Below are positions 55,821 through 64,000 of a stretch of 64,000 bases of DNA, one piece after another. The notes beneath the pieces are model-generated. The model was not told where the DNA came from, ran no database searches, and saw only the letters and a list, made by a program, of their open reading frames with translations. Origin of the DNA: Caenorhabditis remanei. Its lineage: Eukaryota > Nematoda > Chromadorea > Rhabditida > Rhabditidae. The position numbers and the translations under genes are program-made. Position 1 is the stretch's first letter, and each line of letters opens with the position of its first letter. The DNA lies in NCBI RefSeq assembly GCF_010183535.1, contig NC_071329.1, positions 6,510,001 to 6,574,000 on the forward strand, read 5' to 3'.

Positions 55821-58800
55821 TTATACTAACGAAGCCTTTACAGCTGCCAGATCCCTTGTCTCCACAGCTCGAAGTAGGGATTCAGGAACATTGGAAGTTC
55901 GGATAGCAGCCGATCTGAATGGTACAAATAAATGTTAGCAATAATTCTGACTATGCTTACCTCATAGTACTCCAAATACTCGACGCCTCATTCCCTCCTT
56001 TTTGCAACTCCAGTGCAGACAAGAAGTGTTTCAATGCCTCGTCATAAGATGACAATTGCATACAAGAGATTCCCAAATTGTATCTGGCTCTGACGTAAGT
56101 TGGATAGAGTTTCAATGCTTCTCTATAGGCAGAGATAGCCTCGGCAGTGCGGTCTCCATTAGCCATAGTGGCGCCAAGACGGTTCCAGAGACGGGCGTCC
56201 TGAAATACGGTATGAGTAATTACTAGACTGTTTTTCTTACAAGAGAAGTCTTTGGAGATACAGTTTTCAAACGGTCTATAAATTTGGTCATAGATACTTT
56301 TGACTAAGGGGAGTCTATTTCTGCCATCAAAATCTGTCTCTCTTCGAGCCGAGTTATGAGCTCTCAAACTTATCATATGGTTAAGCTTTTTCACATGAAA
56401 TTCTAAATCGGCCGCATATATATCACCGCAAGGTTCCATATTCGTTCCCCAGTGGTTCCCCATGTGCTTGTACGTTGAAAAATAAAAACATCTTGCGTAT
56501 ACTACAGGCCGATTTGGAATTCCATGTAAAAAGCATATCCATAAGAAAAGTTTGAGAGCTTATAACTCGACTCGCAGAGACATTGAACCGGTTTTGATGG
56601 CGGAATTGGACTCTCCGTAGTCGAAAGTACTTAGAACAAATTTATAGATCGTTTAGAAGCCGCGTCTCCAAAGACTTCGTTTGTCAGAAAAAGTGAAAAT
56701 CAGATTTAGAATCTTTACGACGGAAGCAGTACATACCCCTGGATTCCTTGAGATCGCAAGTTTCAACGAATCGACTGCCCTCGCGAAATTCCTATTCAAA
56801 TTATAGAGAACACCGAGTGCATTCTGTAGATCCGGATCAGGAGTAGCTCCCTGTTGACGAGCGGCGTCGAGGAATCGGGCTTCTACTCGATTGAATGTTT
56901 CGTTATCGAGAAAAGATGAGTACATCGGAGGGGTCGTAGTGACCTGAGTGGTGTTGGAGCCCTGGAATAAGTGAGTGGAGTAATAACTTTAAAAGCTCCG
57001 ATAAGCTAGCTTACCAAATAAGAAGACATCCATTTGTCTAGTTGATGCAGGGCTTCGTTCTCCATTCCTTCGTTAGCTTGGGACACGGATAGTGCGAGGA
57101 GTGCCTGGAATAATTTTTCGATGAATGAATGTACTTTTGAAAAATTGAAATTACTGGGATAGGTAAAGAGGTATTGATTCACATACTTACAAACCGAGGT
57201 GGCGCTTAACTCGCTTAAAACGCAATATTATGAGCTGAAAAATATACCAAAATGTAGATCTCAGCAAGTTCTATATTCAGAACTTACAACGGGCTGGATG
57301 TCTATTCGTTAATGTACCGCGGGCCGGGAAAAAGTGTCAAAAATGCTGAAACGATCAAAAAAGCCATTCGAGCCCGACCTGCGGCACATTAACGAATAGT
57401 CATCTGACCCGTAGTAGGTCACTGATATACATAGAACTCGCTGAGATCCACATTTCCGGATGTTTTCAGCTCATAATATTGAGTTTAAAACGAGTTACGT
57501 GTCGGCCCGGTTTGCAAGTATGCAATATACAGCGCTCTTTTGTAAACAGTCAAATCAATGTGATCTACTCCTATGTTCGATAGAGCGTATTTGTAACTGA
57601 AAGCTACTTGAGCTCCAACAAACCAAAATGTTAAATGTAGAGGACAAAGGACAATTGTAATTTTGTCAAGCCTTTCTATACTTACCTCCTTATTCCCCGC
57701 ATCAATCTGCAGACACTTATTAAACGCCTGCATAGCCAGCTGATCCTTCTCATTCTCCGCATGAGCCAATCCCAGCTTACACCAAGCCCTCGCATCTTGT
57801 GGATCCTTCTGCACTGCTGCTTCATAGGCCAGCATCGCATTCCCAATATCTCCACTTCTCATTAACATGTCACCTTCCAAAAGGGCATCAGATGAGGATA
57901 GGTAGGGGTTAGACTCCTGAAAATGATTGCTGGCTTATGAGTTGTTTCTCAGACCCAAGGATGTACCTGATAAATATAGTTGGCTGGATTCTGCATAGTC
58001 TCCTCCTTCTCCATTTCCCTTTTGATCTCCTCCCATCTATTCTCAAACATCTGTGTGCTATCTTTCCACGTGTTTTCCATTCCTGCATTATCCTGTTGAT
58101 TCAAAAAGTCATCAGCCCATGCGCTGCTCCCAGATGACTGTTGGAGAGATGTGTCGATAGTATCCAGGTATTCAGATGACCACATCGAAGAATCCTGAGG
58201 AGCTGTTGAAGACGTGGAAGACGTGAGGGGCATCGCTTGGCGCCAAGCTGATTCAAGACCCTGGGATGTTTGTCCGGAAGTGAATTGTTGCGTCCATTGG
58301 GAGGCTAGTTGGTTCTGGAAATGGGAGGAAATATATAGAGGATGCATAAGTGTGTCTGGGTGTCCGGATTTCTGAGTTGGAAAAAGCTAGAATCTTTTCT
58401 GGACGCACATTTTCAGTTTTCTGTCTGTATGTCCGGTTGTCTGGATATCTTGTTGTATCCCTATTTATGTTTTTATCCTCTCACCTGTCTTGGCTGAAAC
58501 TCTTGTGCCCAATTTCCAGCCATACTAGACGAGCCGGACGCTTGTGGCAGATTATTTTGCATTGACTTCATGCTGAAACTCGTTGGAGCCATCGTGTTCG
58601 CCTTCTGTCGCAAGAACTCATTGGCCATTTGCTCGCCGAGTGAAGATGAGGGGAGGAGGGATGAGGCAGCTAGAAAACTGTATTAGTAGGCCATCTCTTA
58701 CGAGATTCTAGTAAAATTTTTGACAAAAATGCTCACCATTACTCGGACCAACTCGTTGATTGGAGGTTCCGAATGTGTTGGCCAAACCGACAAGGGCATT

Positions 58801-58836
58801 TTGTTGCCCACATTGTCCTTCGACAACTCCCTTCAT
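55821..58836 (-). CDS. prx-5: PEX5-type peroxisomal targeting signal 1 receptor, 8 exons, 503 aa
   Basis: Cytosolic shuttling receptor that binds C-terminal SKL-type signals and delivers proteins to peroxisomes. Minus exons: 58836-58737, 58669-58485, 58314-57967, 57916-57686, 57104-57015, 56961-56737, 56199-55961, 55914-55821; total 1512 bp. The N-terminus has the conserved Cys in EGQCG (residue 9), the ubiquitination site used for receptor export in the family. Residues 80-200 are disordered with WxxxF/Y docking motifs (WAQEF, WTQQF, WSSEY, WADDF). From about 215 come TPR repeats (AWCKLGLAHAENEK, LQNALGVLYNLNRNF, LWNRLGATMANG, ARYNLGISCMQL), ending in the IWSTMR segment typical of PEX5. Length matches C. 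elegans PRX-5 (about 500 aa from memory). Introns 4 and 6 contain MITEs. Confidence 0.95.
56240..56690. repeat. Palindromic MITE in prx-5 intron 6
   Basis: CAAGAGAAGTCTTTGGAGA on the left mirrors TCTCCAAAGACTTCGTTTG on the right. Internal words (ATAAATTTGGTCATAGATAC, GAGCCGAGTTATGAGC) are shared with 3036-3430 and 10082-10520. Confidence 0.75.
57195..57505. repeat. Palindromic MITE in prx-5 intron 4
   Basis: CTCGCTTAAAACGCAATATTATGAGCTGAAAA-type sequence on the left is mirrored by TTTTCAGCTCATAATATTGAG on the right. ATTCGTTAATGTACCGC mirrors GCGGCACATTAACGAAT around the centre. Confidence 0.75.
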
Positions 58837-58841
58837 TGTTT

Positions 58842-58856
58842 CTGGAAAAAAATAGG
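58842..58856 (-). promoter_or_regulatory. Probable trans-splice acceptor of prx-5
   Basis: TTTTTTTCCAG on the minus strand ends five bases before the ATG, with AAACA as the remaining leader. Confidence 0.55.
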
Positions 58857-60358
58857 AGATTAGGGCATCCGGATAATCAGGAGTGGTACAGACAAAATCA
58901 TGAAACTAAAACAAAAATAGACATCTGGATCTACCGACACATTGAAAAACATAAATGCGTGGTTTTGAGAAACCGGATGTACAGAAACCCGGACTTAAAC
59001 CGATCCATGATGCAGAGAGGTCTACAGACTATTCTAAAATCTAGATTAATTTTCAAACTCAAACAGCTACTATTTTCAAAAAATATATAAATAAATTGGT
59101 GGCCCCAATGTAGTCGTGACCATTTTCATCAATTGATTGATACTCTCCCTTCCCCCCCTACATCATACCATAGAGAAAAGACACGCAGACATACAAAAAA
59201 CGTTGTCTTATCAGGGAGATGGGTTACGGGAGATAAGAAGGAAAACGGGGGGAGAGAAATGGTGTATATTGATTCCGGTGTTGTGTAATTATAGATGGAA
59301 TTGGCGGAGTCCGTCTGTGTGTCCGGCTGTTCAAAAGTTTATGGAAGTTGAGTTTATATTACTCTTATAAGTCTAAATTTTCATTAAATAAGGTCTATAT
59401 TTCGATTTTTGCAGCTTACCACTTTTCTATGAAGCTCATCACAGATAGATTGAATTGTTGGGTGCTTGAATTTCTGTAACTATGGAAAAACAGGTTCCGT
59501 AACATCGAAGACTTGTACCTACCTAGAGATAACTTGTACAAAAGTTTGATAACTACAAAACTGGAGAAATTCGAAATTTTGAATAATTAGTTAATTGGCG
59601 ACGCGACAAGACATGTTTCCGGTAGTACCGTATGTGACTGTCTTTCCGTTTGTCAGTCGTAGTCTCCGGATGTCTAAACATCCGTCTGTTTGTCTGCCTG
59701 TTAGTCCGAATGTCTCACTTTGGTTTCATTGGTATACATGGCTATCCACCTAGTTCAACTGTACAGTAATCAATCCCCAATTGTTCCGAATATCTATGTG
59801 ATGTGTGTTCAATTATTCGTCTGTATGTCCGGATGTCTTGTTGTGCTCGCGCAAATCTGCCGAACCTTCTAGGTCTGCCGGTGTTTCCTTGAGTCTATCT
59901 AGCTAGACATGTAGTTTAATATTCGTTACTTATCTCTCTGACTATACGTCTGTTTATAAGTCTGTGTGACCAGATGTCTGCAAACTGTATAGTTCAAACT
60001 GCTGGAATTCCAATCGCCGGTTTCATGTTTACCAGCAGTATCCTGACAATGTATGTATGTCTCTCAGTAAGTCCGGATGTCTCCATATTTTCCTGTCTAT
60101 TCCTTTGTACAAACTTCTTTACTTTCGTATCATCTAATCGAAATAACATTCGAAATGTCCCATAATTAAAGAACGTAATACAAATCTCTTCCCAATAAAC
60201 CACATGTCAAAAAGTAATGTATACAATACAGACACCTCTATAATTTCAATTCATTTCCAAACAAAAAAACTTGAAAACGGGCGGTCGACAATTGACGGCA
60301 TAAATATGGAACATAGAAAAGGACATTCTTCATTCCTTCATTCTAACACCATTCCATA
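58857..60358. other. Intergenic between prx-5 and ceh-7
   Basis: Divergent promoter region. It contains many copies of the dispersed words GTCCGGATGTC and CTGTCTGT (59290-59330, 59640-59720, 59820-59845, 59940-60090). A TATA-like ATAAATATG occurs at about 60301, some 55 bp upstream of the ceh-7 ATG. No gene seen. Confidence 0.55.
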
Positions 60359-60929
60359 ATGGCCCCCCGACCGGATCCAACAAGAATTCCACGACGGAGG
60401 ACAACGTTTACTGTTGAACAGTTGTATCTTCTGGAAATGTATTTCGCACAGAGTCAATATGTTGGATGTGAAGAGAGAGAACGGTTGGCGAGAATTCTAA
60501 GTTTGGATGAATATCAGGTTGGTGTGTCGGGGTGTGTCCGGATATCTGCATGTTGGTTTTTAATTTTGTTCCTAAAACCTCTTTTCTAAAAAGAAAGTTC
60601 AATCCTAATATCTCGGAATCCTTAAAACTGTCCTGTCTGACAAGGGAATCTAAACACCATGCAAGTGTTCTTTGGCTGAAACTTTCAGGATAGGTTAAGA
60701 ACTGGGCTGAAAGTGTCATCTTCAGAAATTTCAGGAATGTCTTTTCAGATAATTCTTAACCTTTCCTGAAAGTTTCAGCCAAAAAAGCGCTTGCATGGTG
60801 TTGAGGTGGTTCCCTTGTGAGTATATACTTGAGATTGTTAGTCCGAATATCGATTTATAGTTTCCATTTCAGGTCAAAATTTGGTTCCAAAACCGCCGGA
60901 TCCGCATGAGACGAGAGGCCAACAAGTGA
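60359..60929 (+). CDS. ceh-7: Small homeodomain transcription factor, 2 exons, 71 aa
   Basis: Nuclear DNA-binding protein consisting of almost nothing but a homeodomain. Exons 60359-60517 and 60873-60929. The homeodomain starts at [11 protein letters not shown] (about residue 12), has helix 1-2 residues [14 protein letters not shown] and ERLARILSL, and the recognition helix [14 protein letters not shown]. The intron falls right before VKIWFQNRR, a common homeobox intron site. The protein stops three residues after RRE. Adjacency to prx-5 and sphk-1 matches the C. elegans ceh-7 location (C34C6.8, from memory), which supports the symbol. The C. elegans protein is slightly longer in my recollection. 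The intron contains a MITE. AATAAA occurs at 60990. Confidence 0.85.
60642..60821. repeat. Palindromic MITE with CAAGGGAA ends in ceh-7 intron
   Basis: CAAGGGAATCTAAACACCAT on the left mirrors TGGTGTTGAGGTGGTTCCCTTG on the right in slightly diverged form. TTTGGCTGAAACTTTCAGGA mirrors TCCTGAAAGTTTCAGCCAAA. It is flanked by TGA on both sides (3-bp duplication). Confidence 0.8.
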
Positions 60930-60995
60930 TCAAAACGCATTTCAATTATACTTTCCTGTGTTTTTCTATTTTTTCCCAAACATTTTGTAAATAAA

Positions 60996-62650
60996 TGTGT
61001 TATATCAGCACTGTATATTATTTATTTACTTTTTTCCAGTTACACAAACAGCGAATTGCTGACCCGAAGAAATACAGTAACAACTGAAGATTCTACAATT
61101 TTTAATTAAAGAAAGATAAACATAAAGATTCGGATTGTCCAGCTCGAAATCTCCGATCTCAAAGATTCTCATGGAAAAACTCGAACACCAGTGAAAAATT
61201 TTACCAAAAATGCTTCAAAGCAACACGAAGAACAATTGAAATTCTTCAGTTTTCTTTGACAGCTTTTCAATGATCAGGCCAGGTTCTGTCTATTTTCTCA
61301 CCATATCAGTAAAAATAAGTAGGTAGGAGGAGCAGTGTCAACTGACAAAAGACTGATGCGGAGCAACACAAAAACACGTTTTTATGATTTTGTCTGGGGT
61401 TTCCGGTTCATCGGTTTAATTTTCTTTTTTTGTAAAAGAGATAATTTTCTATCAGAAAATGAATCTGGAAATCATGCTGAGATTTCTTATACGTTAGTAT
61501 ACCTGAAGACTCAGGGGTTTTTTTGGATGAACGCGCCTTTCTAGAATTAAAAAAAAGAGACCATTTCCCAAAGCTCACGACCCGACCACCCAGATTCATG
61601 TCACAATAAAAACAACTTCCTTGTTATTGTTTCCCTATTGAAATCCCTCTACTAACAGTTCATTGACCACTCACAAAGTACCGCTCTATACTCCGACTAT
61701 ACTCTTTTAAAAGTATGTTTGCTCTTTTCTTTCCGCGTCCACTATCCTATCTACATTCCATTTTCAAACCTACGAGAAACTTGCAACCAAATTTCCTTTT
61801 TTCCCGGAATCAACACAATTCCTATTCCTTATCACTAATTTCTTCACTTCATACTCAATTCTATTCCTCAATCAAAAAACTACAAACACTCGACAATTAA
61901 CCATCTGCCTATTCTCAATCCCCTCTCTTTCTTCCTAAAGAGACTGGTTTTGTTGCCCTTTTCCCATTCTTCCTTCTTCCCACCTTGTCTATTCCTAATT
62001 GTCTACCTCTTCCCGCCTAACGAATTCACTGTTTTTTTGTCATTCTGCCAATTCCACGTGACAATATCTTTTGATTTTCGAATCTTGTAAAGTGTACTGA
62101 TTTTTGTAACCCTGTTGTCACCGAACTTTCTGTTGTTTGACTGAGCAAACAAGCATAGAAAATGTGTAGTGTGCTATAGTGAGAGTGCTCCATAGCAACA
62201 CATTATCGACCGGGACAGACAGCGGAAATTCTTTGTTAAACCGGCATTTCGGTTTAAAACGTCTTGAAAGGTCCTTTTCAAGATTTGAATTTTCTGAAAA
62301 GTCATTTTCCAATTTTTCTCATTTCTACTCGTGTGAAGGTAATGTAGAAATTTCCATTTTCAATGCGCTTTCCAACTTGAAATATAAAATGTTTTATCAA
62401 TAACTAACACTATTACTTATAAGAAATGCACAAGAACAATGTAAATAATACAAGTACACGTCCCTCTTCTTCTCTAACCACTCTTCCCTCTAACCTACTC
62501 ACCTACCCACTCTCCCTCGAACTCACCCAATATTCCCCCTGAAAAATGTTCATAATAGTGTTAACTATTTATGAAAACTACACGAAATGCTACTCGTCGC
62601 TACTAACCATCTTCAGTCTAACTATCAACCGAAAGCTAACAATTCGGAGT
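60996..62650. other. Intergenic between ceh-7 and sphk-1
   Basis: No gene recognised. Pyrimidine-rich stretches (61720-62030, 62460-62540) resemble 5' regulatory or leader sequence of the downstream gene. An ATG at 62546 is in frame with the sphk-1 model and could extend its N-terminus by 35 residues. Confidence 0.5.
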
Positions 62651-64000
62651 ATGCAGGGCTCGTCGACATCGTCATCAACGAACAAGAAGTGCTCCATCTG
62701 CCACGACCAGCAACAAATGGGCGCAAAAATTTGCTGCTGCTGCAGATCGGATGCCGAGGAGAATGAGCAGTTGACCAGTGTGATATTGAGCAGACAGCCG
62801 CCGCCGAAAGGTTCGTGAGTTTTTTTTATTAGATGGCAAAAGTTTTTTAAACTATATATATTTGGAAAAAGAACTGCTTTAATCTGGCTAAAATTCAATG
62901 AAACACATTTTCCTGTACGCATAAATGGTATTATTTGAAACAAGTTAATTTTGAAGAAAGAAGTTTCATTTTTCGACATAATTTATGACATTTTGCAACC
63001 GACTTAACTTCAGAGATTTTATAAAGAACGAATTTCCGAATTTTAATGCATTTCCAAACCAGAAATTAAGTTTTTTCTTTGAAAAATCAGTTTTAATCTC
63101 AAAAAAATTGCCAGCTCATGTCTGCGTTATTGCGTCATATCTACAGTTTTGAGTGCATTTGTCGTAAATTATGATGCTTTTCTACAATAAGCTGAAAGAA
63201 TTCCAAAATAATTTTTAAATTTATTCCCTGAAAAAACGGGATTTCCATCCAAAAAACAAACATTTTCGCCTGAAAATCGTTGAAACAAATCCCCCCAAAT
63301 AATTGAAATACCAAAAAATAAACTTATAAACTAGTTTAATCCCCCGGAAATGGCCGATTATGTGGTCAACGATCGGTCATCGAGACCGCCCGTCGTAATA
63401 AACAAAAAATCGATAGTTGTAACATCCCCACCCACCGATTCTGCGTCAAAAAATCACAGAAAAACACGAAAAGTAACGAATTATCACGAAAAAACCTTCA
63501 AAAAATGGAAGGTTAGCCCAAATTTCCCCGATTGTTCGATAAAACAAACAAAAATTGTCTTTTTTAACAAGAAAGTTCAGAACAATGTCGAGGAAATCTG
63601 CTAGTTTTCATCAATCCACACAGTGGAAAAGGCAAAAGTTTGGAGACTTTTGCGCATACAGTTGGCCCGAAATTGGACAGGAATTTGATTCGATATGAAG
63701 TCGTCGTTACTAGTGAGTTTTATTTGAATAATTTGAATAATAAATAATAAAAATAATGTATTTCAGCCGGTCCGAATCATGCCCGAAATGTGTTGATGAC
63801 AAAATCAGATCTTGGAAAGTTCAATGGTGTTCTAATTCTTTCCGGTGATGGATTAGTTTTCGAGGTGAGAAGAATTTTTCTGCTATATATCAAATAAAGT
63901 CTAAATTTGCAGGCACTAAACGGAATCCTCTGCCGCGAAGATGCTTTCAGGATATTCCCGCATCTTCCTATCGGAATAGTGCCGAGTGGTTCTGGAAACG
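62651..64000 (+). CDS. sphk-1: Sphingosine kinase, 5' part only (truncated by window end)
   Basis: Lipid kinase converting sphingosine to sphingosine-1-phosphate, diacylglycerol-kinase catalytic fold. Proposed exons: 62651-62810, 63581-63712, 63767-63864, 63913 to beyond 64000. The ATP-site signatures are clear: LLVFINPHSGKGKS (conserved NPxxGKG loop), then LSGDGLVFEALNG (SGDG motif) and PSGSGN. The first exon encodes an unusual Cys cluster (CSICHDQQQMGAKICCCC). Its GTTCGT donor is weak but is the one that keeps frame; a stronger GTGAGT four bases later does not. An alternative first exon with ATG at 63505 and donor at 63512 joins in the same phase. Adjacency to prx-5 and ceh-7 matches C. elegans (C34C6.5, from memory). 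Confidence 0.85.

Noticed and set aside
57485..57880. 131-codon minus frame as the full TPR exon of prx-5
   Set aside because: The exon ends at 57686 at a GTAAGT donor. The remainder is intron and MITE sequence.

Overview
This is a nuclear segment of a Caenorhabditis-type nematode genome, but it does not look like C. elegans itself. Genes have many small exons with TTTTCAG-like acceptors, several starts sit just after acceptor-like trans-splice sites, and introns are packed with palindromic repeats. At the right end, homologues of prx-5 (PTS1 receptor), ceh-7 (small homeobox gene) and sphk-1 (sphingosine kinase) lie side by side. From memory these three are also neighbours on C. elegans chromosome II (C34C6 genes).

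Layout. 1.4-4.3 kb: a complete 7-exon carboxylesterase (minus). 4.7-5.5 kb: a 30-bp minisatellite. 5.6-8 kb: hairpins and weak coding relics. 8.0-13.3 kb: an 8-exon doublecortin-domain gene (minus). 16.0-21.7 kb: a 5-exon secreted Thr/Glu-rich protein gene (plus) whose last intron holds a ~3.3 kb nested palindrome. 21.7-29.8 kb: two tandem ZYG-11/ZER-1-like LRR genes (minus). The second is cut in exon 4 by an 1805-bp Helitron-like element. 29.8-31.7 kb: foldback repeats. 31.7-54.1 kb: about 15 kb of a 128-bp dimeric satellite, interrupted by two adjacent insertions. One is a 2.9-kb foldback element (TSD TTA, TIRs of about 370 bp with tRNA-like Pol III boxes) carrying a 5'-truncated non-LTR reverse transcriptase. 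The other is a 4.6-kb LTR element (TSD ACAGC) with no recognisable gag or pol. 54.2-55.6 kb: a secreted Cys-rich protein gene. 55.8-58.8 kb: prx-5. 60.4-60.9 kb: ceh-7. 62.65 kb to the end: the 5' part of sphk-1.

All gene models were built by hand from splice sites and frame. Exon lengths sum to whole codons for carboxylesterase (583 aa), the doublecortin gene (584 aa), the Thr-rich protein (374 aa), ZYG-11-like A (579 aa), the Cys-rich protein (229 aa), prx-5 (503 aa) and ceh-7 (71 aa). The strongest single observation is the Helitron. Removing 26641-28445 leaves an exon of exactly 269 bp, the same as the homologous exon of the neighbouring paralogue, with no target duplication. No operon or shared pathway links the genes; the window is a conserved gene block flanked by repeat-rich, lineage-specific sequence.
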